This document shows, one piece after another, positions 51,923-63,200 of a DNA stretch of 64,000 nucleotides. The position numbers were made by a program, and so were the translations under genes. Origin of the DNA: Setophaga petechia (lineage: Eukaryota; Chordata; Aves; Passeriformes; Parulidae); assembly GCA_024362935.1 (NCBI GenBank), contig JANCRA010000060.1, forward strand, positions 436,501 through 500,500, written 5' to 3'. The notes beneath the pieces were generated by a model. That model did not search any database and was not told the DNA's origin. It saw only the letters and a program-made list of their open reading frames with translations. Position 1 is the first letter of the stretch; each line of letters opens with the position of its first letter.

Positions 51923-54900
51923 ACAAAACTGGGATTGGGTAAGCAGCTTTCAAAGTGATAAAAAACAGTACTTTCCCACTCTCTTGCCTTTCCCTTCACA
52001 ATAATACTTGAAAGGAAGGCGTCTTAGACAAGTTTCTTTTTCTTCTTACAGAACACACTGCAGCCCTCTGTGCAACTTCTAGAATACGATAGGAGATGTT
52101 TAGTGAGGAAGAAAGTTTTCTCCTTGCAAGACAGAGGCATAAAGCTATTTGCTTAGATGTAGGTGACAAGAAACACTTACTGCAGTGCACTGAAAATGTA
52201 ACTGCTACACAGCACTGCGATTGTGTTACCAGCCTGCAAAGTGCTAGAAAACAGTACTTTCCCACTCTCTTGCCTTTCCCTTCACATTAATACTTGAAAG
52301 GAAGGCGTCTTAGACAACTTTCTTTTTCTTGTTACAGAACACACTGCAGCCCTCTGTGCAACTTCTAGAACACGATAAGAGATGTTTAGTGAGCAAGAAG
52401 GTTTTCTCCTTGCGAGACATAGTGAAAAAGCTATTTGCTTAGATATAGGTGACAAGAAACACTTACTGCAGTGCACTGAAAAGCTAACTGCTACACAGCA
52501 CTGCGATTGTGTTAGCAGCCTGCAAAGTGCTAGAAAACAGTACTTTCCAACTCTCTTGCCTTTCCCTTCACATTAATACTTGAAAGGAAGGCATCTTAGA
52601 CAACTTTCTTTTTCTTGTTACAGAACACACTGCAGCCCTCAGTGCAACTTCTAGAACACGATAAGAGATGTTTAGTGAGCAAGAAGGTTTTCTCCTTGCG
52701 AGACATAGTGAAAAAGCTATTTGCTTAGATATAGGTGACAAGAAACACTTACTGCAGTGCACTGAAAAGCTAACTGCTACACAGCACTGCGATTGTGTTA
52801 GCAGCCTGCAAAGTGCTAGAAAACAGTACTTTCCAACTCTCTTGCCTTTCCCTTCACATTAATACTTGAAAGGAAGGCATCTTAGACAACTTTCTTTTTC
52901 TTGTTACAGAACACACTGCAGCCCTCAGTGGAACTTCTAGAACACGATAGGAGATGTTTAGTGAGCAAGAAGGTTTTCTCCTTGCGAGACATAGTGAAAA
53001 AGCTATTTGCTTAGATGTAGGTGAGAAGAAACACTTACTGCAGTGCACTGAAAAACTAACTGTTACACAGCTCTGCGATTGTGTTAGCAGCCTGCAAAGT
53101 GCTAGAAAACAGTACTTTCCCACTCTCCTGCCTTTCCCTTCACATTAATACTTGAAAGGAAGGCATCTAAGACAACTTTGTTTTTCTTGCTGCAAAACAC
53201 ACTGCAGCCCTCTGTGCAACTTCTAGAACACGATAGGAAATGTTTAGTGAGCAGGAAGGTTTTCTCCTTGCGAGACATAGTGAAAAAGCTTTTTGCTTAG
53301 ATGTAGGTGACAAGAAACACTTACTGCAGTGCACTGAAAAACTAACTGCTACACAGCTCTGCGATTGTGTTAGCAGCCTGCAAAGTGCTAGAAAACAGTA
53401 CTTTCCCACTCTCTTGCCTTTCCCTTCACATTAATACTTGAAAGGAAGGCGTCTTAGACAACTTTCTTTTACATTTTGCAAAACACACTGCAGCCCTCTG
53501 TGCAACTTCTACAACACGATGGAAGTTGTTTAGTGAGCAGCAACGTTTTCCCCTTGCGAGACAAAGTGAAAAAGCTATTTGCTCAGATGTAGGTATCAAG
53601 AAACACTTACTGCCGTGCACTGACAAGCTAATTGCTACACAGCACTGCGATTGTGTTAGCAGCTCTCAAAGTGCTAGAAAACAGTACTTTCCCACTCTCT
53701 TGCCTTTCCCTTCACATTACTACTTGAAAGGAAGGCATCTTAGACAACTTTCTTTTTCTTCCTGCAAAACACACTGCAGCCCTCTGTGCAACTTCTACAA
53801 CACGATGGAAGTTGTTGAGTGAGCAGGAAGGTTTTCTCCTTGCGAGACATAGTGAAAAAGCTATTTGCTTAGATGTAGGTGACAAGAAACACTTACTGCA
53901 GTGCACTGAAAAGCTAATTGCTACACAGAACTGGGATTTCGTTAGCAGCTTGCAAAGTGCTAGAAAACAGTACTTTCCCACTCTCTTGCCTTTCCCTTCA
54001 CATTAATACTTGAAAGGAAGGCGTCTTAGACAACTTTCTTTTTCTTGTTGCAACATACACTGCAGCCCTCTGTGCAACTTCTAGAACACGATAGGAAATG
54101 TTTAGTGAGCAGGAAGGTTTTCTCCTTGCGAGACATAGTGAAAAAGCTATTTGCTTAGATGTAGGTGACAAGAAACACTTACTGCAGTGCACTGAAAAGC
54201 TAAGTGCTACACAACAGTGGAATTGTGTAAGCAGCTTGCCCAGTGCTAGAAAACAGTACTTTCCCACTCTCTTGCCTTTCCCTTCACATTAATACTTGAA
54301 AGCAAGGCGTCTTAGACAACTTTCTTTTACATTTTGCAAAACACACTGCAGCCCTCTGTGCAACTTCTACAACACGATGGAAGTTGTTTAGTGAGAAGCA
54401 ACGTTTTCCCCTTGCGAGACAAAGTGAAAATGCTATTTGCTCAGATGTAGGTATCAAGAAACACTTACTGCAGCGCACTGACAAGCTAATTGCTACACAG
54501 CACTGCGATTGTGTTAGCAGCTTGCAAAGTGCTAGAAAACAGTACTTTCCCACTCTCTTGCCTTTCCCTTCACATTAATACTTGAAAGGAAGGCGTCTTA
54601 GACAACTTTCTTTTTCTTGTTACAGAACACACTGCAGCCCTCTCTGCAACTTCTAGAACACGATAAGAGATGTTTAGTGAGCAAGAAGGTTTTCTCCTTG
54701 CGAGACATAGTGAAAAAGCTATTTGCTTAGATATAGGTGACAAGAAACACTTACTGCAGTGCACTGAAAAGCTAACTGCTACACAGCACTGCGATTGTGT
54801 TAGCAGCCTGCAAAGTGCTAGAAAACAGTACTTTCCAACTCTCTTGCCTTTCCCTTCACATTAATACTTGAAAGGAAGGCATCTTAGACAACTTTCTTTT

Positions 54901-56741
54901 TCTTGTTACAGAACACACTGCAGCCCTCAGTGCAACTTCTAGAACACGATAGGAGATGTTTAGTGAGCAAGAAGGTTTTCTCCTTGCGAGACATAGTGAA
55001 AAAGCTTTTTGCTTAGATGTAGGTGACAAGAAACACTTACTGCAGTGCACTGAAAAACTAACTGCTACACAGCTCTGCGATTGTGTTAGCAGCCTGCAAA
55101 GTGCTAGAAAACAGTACTTTCCCACTCTCTTGCCTTTCCCTTCACATTAATACTTGAAAGGAAGGCATCTAAGACAACTTTGTTTTTCTAGCTGCAAAAC
55201 ACACTGCAGCCCTCTGTGCAACTTCTAGAACACGATAGGAAATGTTTAGTGAGCAGGAAGGTTTTCTCCTTGCGAGACATAGTGAAAAAGCTATTTCCTT
55301 AGATGTAGGTGACAAGAAACACTTACTGCAGTGCACTGAAAAACTAACTGCTACACAGCTCTGCGATTGTGTTAGCAGCCTGCAAAGTGCTAGAAAACAG
55401 TACTTTCCCACTCTCTTGCCTTTCCCTTCACATTAATACTTGAAAGGAAGGCGTCTTAGACAACTTTCTTTTTCTTGCTGCAAAACAGTCTGCAGCCCTC
55501 TGTGCAACCTGTACAGCACGATGGAAGTTGCTTAATGAGCAGGAACATTTTCTCCTAGTGAGAGATAGTGAAAAAGCTTTTTGCTTAGATGTAGGTTACC
55601 ACAGGCAGTTACTGCAGTGCACTTCAAAGCTAATAGATGCACAACACTGGGATTGTGTGCCCAGCTTGCAAAGTGATAGAAAACAGTACCTTTCCACTCT
55701 TCCTGCCTTTTCCATGCACATTACTATTCGAATGGAAAGAATTTTAGACAACTTTCTTTGGCTTCTTGCAAAACACTCTGCACACCTGCCTGCAATCTCT
55801 AGAAGTCGATGGGAGATATTTTCTGAACTGGCTCAGTTTCTCTTTGCAAGACATGGGGAAAAAGCAATTTGCTTAGATATAGGTGAAAAGAGGCACCTAC
55901 TACAGTGCACTGCAAGCTAATTGCTGCACAACACGCAGATTGTGTAAGCAGGTTGCAAACTGATAGAAAACAGTACCTCTCCCTTCTCCTGCCTTTTCTA
56001 TTCACATTTCTATTTGAATGCAAGGCGTTTTAGACAACTTTCTTTTGCTTCTTGCAAAACACTCTGCACACCTGCCTGCAATCTCTAGAACTCGATGGGA
56101 GATGTTTTCTGAACTGGCTCAGTTTCTCCTTGCGAGACATGGGGAAAAAGCAATTTGCTTAGATGCAGGTGAAAAGAGGCACCTACTACAGTGCACTGAA
56201 AAACTAATTGCTGCACAACTCTGGGATTGTGTAAGCAGCTTACAAACAGATAGAAAACAGCACCTTTCCACTCTCCTGCCTTTTCCATTCGCATTACTAT
56301 TCGAATGGCAGCAGTTTTGGACAACTTTCTTTTGCTTCTTGCAAAACACTCTGCACACCTCCGTGCAACTTCTAGAAAAAATGAGAGTTGTTTTCTGAAC
56401 TGGTACAGTTTCTCCTGAAGAGATATAATGCAAACGCTATTGGCTTAGATGTAGTAACAATAGGCAATTATTACAGTGCACTGCAAAGTCAATCGTAGTA
56501 TAACACTGGGATTGTGTGTCCAGCTTGCAAACTGGTAGAAAACAGTACCTATCCGCTCTCCTGCATTTTCCCTTTCCAGGAACATTCGAATTGATGGCTT
56601 TTTTGGACAAGTTACTTTTTCTTGTTGCAAAACCCTCTGCAGACCTGCCTGCAACCTCTAGAGCACGATGGGAGGTTTTTTGTGAACAGACACAGTTTCT
56701 CCTGGCGAGACATAATGAAAAAGCTTTTTGCTAAGGTGTAG
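51723..56741 (+). repeat. HOR unit U17, 5019 bp, 12 variable monomers, family A
   Basis: Box 17 to box 18, the longest complete unit. Twelve exact 286-bp steps from 52096 to 55242, then a core from 55528. The 53526-54098 stretch (gagcagcaacg monomer, gttgagtgagc monomer, ttgcaacatacac monomer) recurs at 60990-61562. Two near-copies with cttagatataggtgac (52382, 52668) are adjacent. Confidence 0.93.
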
Positions 56742-56941
56742 CCGGCAGGAGACGCTAAAGACCAGGAGACGGAGCACTGTGCCTTTAAGCGCCGCTTCCG
56801 GGTGTCTGTCGGCCGTAGCTGTTCTCCGGAGCACGCCGCGATCTCCGTAACGACACCAGATTCTTCGCGCCAAGAAGCGTCTTCTCCTTCTCCGGAAAAC
56901 AGAGACTGCGGCAGCTTCTGAACGGCGAACTACGAAGCGGC
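56742..56941. other. CpG-rich box 18
   Basis: Has ccggaaaac plus a private transversion at 56845 (tctgcgtaac to tctccgtaac) shared with box 19. The CpG is kept. Confidence 0.75.
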
Positions 56942-59900
56942 ACAAAACTGGGATTGGGTAAGCAGCTTTCAAAGTGATAAAAAACAGTACTTTCCCACTC
57001 TCTTGCCTTTCCCTTCACAATAATACTTCAAAGGAAGGCGTCTTAGACAAGTTTCTTTTTCTTCTTACAGAACACACTGCAGCCCTCTGTGCAACTTCTA
57101 GAACACGATAGGAGATGTTTAGTGAGCAAGAAAGTTTTCTCCTTGCAAGACAGAGGCATAAAGCTATTTGCTTAGATGTAGGTGACAAGAAACACTTACT
57201 GCAGTGCACTGAACAACTAATTGCTACACAGAACTGGGATTGTGTTAGCAGCTTGCTAAGTGCTAGAAAACAGTACTTTCCCACTCTCTTGCCTTTCCCT
57301 TCACATTAATACTTGAAAGGAAGGCATCTTAGACAACTTTGTTTTTCTTGCTGCAAAACACACTGCAGCCCTCGGTGCAACTTCTAGAACACGATAGGAA
57401 ATGTTTAGTGAGCAGGAAGGTTTTCTCCTTGCGAGACATAGTGAAAAAGCTTTTTGCTTAGATATAGGTGACAAGAAACACTTACTGCAGTGCACTGAGC
57501 AGCTAACTGCTACACAGCACTAGGATTGTGTAAGCAGCTTGCAAAGTGCTAGAAAATAGTACTTTCCCACTCTCTTTCCTTTCCCTTCACATTAATACTT
57601 GAAAGCAAGGCGTCTTAGACAACTTTCTTTTACATTTTGCAAAACACACTGCAGCCCTCTGTGCAACTTCTACAACACGATGGAAGTTGTTTAGTGAGAA
57701 GCAACGTTTTCCCCTTGCGAGACAAAGTGAAAAAGCTATTTGCTTAGATGTAGGTGACAAGAAACACTTACTGCAGTGCACTGACAAGCTAATTGCTACA
57801 CAGCACTGCGATTGTGTTAGCAGCTTGCAAAGTGGTAGAAAACAGTACTTTCCCACTCTCTTGCCTTTCCCTTCACATTAATACTTGAAAGGAAGGCGTC
57901 TTAGACAACTTTCTTTTTCTTGTTACAGAACACACTGCAGCCCTCTCTGCAACTTCTAGAACACGATAAGAGATGTTTAGTGAGCAAGAAGGTTTTCTCC
58001 TTGCGAGACATAGTGAAAAAGCTATTTGCTTAGATATAGGTGACAAGAAACACTTACTGCAGTGCACTGAAAAGCTAACTGCTACACAGCACTGCGATTG
58101 TGTTAGCAGCCTGCAAAGTGCTAGAAAACAGTACTTTCCAACTCTCTTGCCTTTCCCTTCACATTAATACTTGAAAGGAAGGCATCTTAGACAACTTTCT
58201 TTTTCTTGTTACAGAACACACTGCAGCCCTCAGTGCAACTTCTAGAACACGATAGGAGATGTTTAGTGAGCAAGAAGGTTTTCTCCTTGCGAGACATAGT
58301 GAAAAAGCTATTTGCTTAGATGTAGGTGAGAAGAAACACTTACTGCAGTGCACTGAAAAACTAACTGCTACACAGCTCTGCGATTGTGTTAGCAGCCTGC
58401 AAAGTGCTAGAAAACAGTACTTTCCCACTCTCTTGCCTTTCCCTTCACATTAATACTTGAAAGGAAGGCATCTAAGACAACTTTGTTTTTCTTGCTGCAA
58501 AACACACTGCAGCCCTCTGTGCAACTTCTAGAACACGATAGGAAATGTTTAGTGAGCAGGAAGGTTTTCTCCTTGCGAGACATAGTGAAAAAGCTTTTTG
58601 CTTAGATGTAGGTGACAAGAAACACTTACTGCAGTGCACTGAAAAACTAACTGCTACACAGCTCTGCGATTGTGTTAGCAGCCTGCAAAGTGCTAGAAAA
58701 CAGTACTTTCCCACTCTCTTGCCTTTCCCTTCACATTAATACTTGAAAGGAAGGCGTCTTAGACAACTTTCTTTTTCTTGCTGCAAAACAGTCTGCAGCC
58801 CTCTGTGCAACCTGTACAGCACGATGGAAGTTGCTTAATGAGCAGGAACATTTTCTCCTAGTGAGAGATAGTGAAAAAGCTTTTTGCTTAGATGTAGGTT
58901 ACCACAGGCAGTTACTGCAGTGCACTTCAAAGCTAATAGATGCACAACACTGGGATTGTGTGCCCAGCTTGCAAAGTGATAGAAAACAGTACCTTTCCAC
59001 TCTTCCTGCCTTTTCCATGCACATTACTATTCGAATGGAAAGAATTTTAGACAACTTTCTTTGGCTTCTTGCAAAACACTCTGCACACCTGCCTGCAATC
59101 TCTAGAAGTCGATGGGAGATATTTTCTGAACTGGCTCAGTTTCTCTTTGCAAGACATGGGGAAAAAGCAATTTGCTTAGATATAGGTGAAAAGAGGCACC
59201 TACTACAGTGCACTGCAAGCTAATTGCTGCACAACACGCAGATTGTGTAAGCAGGTTGCAAACTGATAGAAAACAGTACCTCTCCCTTCTCCTGCCTTTT
59301 CTATTCACATTTCTATTTGAATGCAAGGCGTTTTAGACAACTTTCTTTTGCTTCTTGCAAAACACTCTGCACACCTGCCTGCAATCTCTAGAACTCGATG
59401 GGAGATGTTTTCTGAACTGGCTCAGTTTCTCCTTGCGAGACATGGGGAAAAAGCAATTTGCTTAGATGCAGGTGAAAAGAGGCACCTACTACAGTGCACT
59501 GAAAAACTAATTGCTGCACAACTCTGGGATTGTGTAAGCAGCTTACAAACAGATAGAAAACAGCACCTTTCCACTCTCCTGCCTTTTCCATTGGCATTAC
59601 TATTCGAATGGCAGCAGTTTTGGACAACTTTCTTTTGCTTCTTGCAAAACACTCTGCACACCTCCGTGCAACTTCTAGAAAAAATGAGAGTTGTTTTCTG
59701 AACTGGTACAGTTTCTCCTGAAGAGATATAATGCAAACGCTATTGGCTTAGATGTAGTAACAATAGGCAATTATTACAGTGCTCTGCAAAGTCAATCGTA
59801 GTATAACACTGGGATTGTGTGTCCAGCTTGCAAACTGGTAGAAAACAGTACCTATCCGCTCTCCTGCATTTTCCCTTTCCAGGAACATTCGAATTGATGG

Positions 59901-60044
59901 CTTTTTTGGACAAGTTACTTTTTCTTGTTGCAAAACCCTCTGCAGACCTGCCTGCAACCTCTAGAGCACGATGGGAGGTTTTTTGTGAACAGACACAGTT
60001 TCTCCTGGCGAGACATAATGAAAAAGCTTTTTGCTAAGGTGTAG
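56742..60044 (+). repeat. HOR unit U18, 3303 bp, 6 variable monomers, family A
   Basis: Box 18 to box 19. The first monomer (57115) is a hybrid: P-type left half (agacagaggc), and a right half (cagaactgggattg, gcttgctaagtg) matching monomers at 49079 and 62420. Then 57401, 57687 (K-like left half), 57973, 58259, 58545, core from 58831. Confidence 0.93.
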
Positions 60045-60244
60045 CCGGCAGGAGACGCTAAAGACCAGGAGACGGAGCACTGTGCCTTTAAGCGCCGCTT
60101 CCGGGTGTCTGTCGGCCGTAGCTGTTCTCCGGAGCACGCCGCGATCTCCGTAACGACACCAGATTCTTCGCGCCAAGAAGCGTCTTCTCCTTCTCCGGAA
60201 AACAGAGACTGCGGCAGCTTCTGAACGGCGAACTACGAAGCGGC
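60045..60244. other. CpG-rich box 19
   Basis: Shares tctccgtaac with box 18, but the core leading into it shares variants with the core before box 17. It is the last box in the window. Confidence 0.75.
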
Positions 60245-63200
60245 ACAAAACTGGGATTGGGTAAGCAGCTTTCAAAGTGATAAAAAACAGTACTTTCCCA
60301 CTCTCTTGCCTTTCCCTTCACAATAATACTTCAAAGGAAGGCGTCTTAGACAAGTTTCTTTTTCTTCTTACAGAACACACTGCAGCCCTCTGTGCAACTT
60401 CTAGAACACGATAGGAGATGTTTAGTGAGCAAGAAGGTTTTCTCCTTGCAAGACAGAGGCATAAAGCTATTTGCTTAGATGTAGGTGACAAGAAACACTT
60501 ACTGCAGTGCACTGAAAATGTAACTGCTACACAGCACTGCGATTGTGTTACCAGCCTGCAAAGTGCTAGAAAACAGTACTTTCCCACTCTCTTGCCTTTC
60601 CCTTCACATTAATACTTGAAAGGAAGGCATCTTAGACAACTTTCTCTTTCTTGCTGCAAAACACACTGCAGCCCTCTGTGCAACTTCTAGAACACGATAG
60701 GAAATGTTTAGTGAGCAGGAAGGTTTTCTCCTTGCGAGACATAGTAAAAAAGCTATTTGCTTCGATGTAGGTGACAAGAAACACTTACTGCAGTGCACTG
60801 AAAAGCTAACTGCAACACAGCACTGCGATTGTGTTAGCAGCCTGCAAAGTGCTAGAAAACAGTACTTTCCCACTCTCTTGCCTTTCCCTTCACATTAATA
60901 CTTGAAAGGAAGGCGTCTTAGACAACTTTCTTTTACATTTTGCAAAACACACTGCAGCCCTCTGGGCAACTTCTACAACACGATGGAAGTTGTTTAGTGA
61001 GCAGCAACGTTTTCCCCTTGCGAGACAAAGTGAAAAAGCTATTTGCTCAGATGTAGGTATCAAGAAACACTTACTGCCGTGCACTGACAAGCTAATTGCT
61101 ACACAGCACTGCGATTGTGTTAGCAGCTCTCAAAGTGCTAGAAAACAGTACTTTCCCACTCTCTTGCCTTTCCCTTCACATTACTACTTGAAAGGAAGGC
61201 ATCTTAGACAACTTTCTTTTTCTTCCTGCAAAACACACTGCAGCCCTCTGTGCAACTTCTACAACACGATGGAAGTTGTTGAGTGAGCAGGAAGGTTTTC
61301 TCCTTGCGAGACATAGTGAAAAAGCTATTTGCTTAGATGTAGGTGACAAGAAACACTTACTGCAGTGCACTGAAAAGCTAATTGCTACACAGAACTGGGA
61401 TTTCGTTAGCAGCTTGCAAAGTGCTAGAAAACAGTACTTTCCCACTCTCTTGCCTTTCCCTTCACATTAATACTTGAAAGGAAGGCGTCTTAGACAACTT
61501 TCTTTTTCTTGTTGCAACATACACTGCAGCCCTCTGTGCAACTTCTAGAACACGATAGGAAATGTTTAGTGAGCAGGAAGGTTTTCTCCTTGCGAGACAT
61601 AGTGAAAAAGCTATTTGCTTAGATGTAGGTGACAAGAAACACATACTGCAGTGCAGTGACAAGTTAATTGGGACCCAGCACTGGGATTGTGTTAGCAGCT
61701 CTCAAAGTGATAGAAAACAGTACTTTCCCACTCTCTTGCCTTTCCCTTCACATTAATACTTGAAAGGAAGGCGTCTTAGACAACTTTCTTTTTCTTTTTA
61801 CAGAACACACTGCAGCACTCTGTGCAACTTCTAGAACACGATAGGAGATGTTTAGTGAGCAAGAAGGTTTTCTCCTTGCGAGACATAGTGAAAAAGCTAT
61901 TTGCTTAGATGTAGGTGACAAGAAACACTTACTGCAGTGCACTGAAAAGCTAACTGCTACACAGCCCTGCGATTGTGTTAGCAGCCTGCAAAGTGCTAGA
62001 AAACAGTACTTTCCCACTCTCCTGCCTTTCCCTTCACATTATTACTTGAAAGGAAGGCATCTTAGACAACTTTCTTTTTCTTGTGTCAAAAAACTCTGCA
62101 GCCCTCTCTGCAACATCTACAACACGATGGAAGTTGTTTAGTGAGCAGGAAGGTTTTCTCCTTGCGAGACATAGTGAAAAAGCTATTTGCTTAGATGTAG
62201 GTGACAAGAAACACTTACTGCAGTGCACTGAAAAGCTAATTGCTACACAGAACTGGGATTTCGTTAGCAGCTTGCAAAGTGCTAGAAAACAGTACTTTCC
62301 CACTCTCTTGCCTTTCCCTTCACATTAATACTTGAAAGGAAGGCGTCTTAGACAGCTTTCTTTTTCTTGCTGCAAAACACACTGCAGCCCTCTGTGCAAC
62401 TTCTAGAACACGATAGGAAATGTTTAGTGAGCAGGAAGGTTTTCTTCTTGCGAGACATAATGAAAAAGCTTTTTGCTTAGATATAGGTGACAAGAAACAC
62501 TTACTGCAGTGCACTGAACAACTAATTGCTACACAGAACTGGGATTGTGTTAGCAGCTTGCTAAGTGCTAGAAAACAGTACTTTCCCACTCTCTTGCCTT
62601 TCCCTTCACATTAATACTTGAAAGGAAGGCATCTTAGACAACTTTGTTTTTCTTGCTGCAAAACACACTGCAGACCTCTGTGCAACTTCTAGAACACGAT
62701 AGGAAATGTTTAGTGAGCAGGAAGGTTTTCTCCTTGCGAGACATAGTGAAAAAGCTTTTTGCTTAGATGTAGGTGACAAGAAACACTTATTGCAGTGCAC
62801 TGAGCAGCTAACTGCTACACAGCACTAGGATTGTGTTAGCAGCTTGCAAAGTGCTAGAAAACAGTACTTTCCCACTCTCTTGCCTTTCCCTTCATATTAA
62901 TACTTGAAAGCAAGGCGTCTTAGACAACTTTCTTTTACATTTTGCAAAACACACTGCAGCCCTCTGTGCAACTTCCACAACACGATGGAAGTTGTTTAGT
63001 GAGAAGCAACGTTTTCCCCTTGCGAGACAAAGTGAAAAAGCTATTTGCTCAGATGTAGGTATCAAGAAACACTTACTGCAGTGCACTGACAAGCTAATTG
63101 CTACACAGAACTGCGATTGTGTTAGCAGCTTGCAAAGTGCTAGAAAACAGTACTTTCCCACTCTCTTGCCTTTCCCTTCACATTAATACTTGAAAGGAAG

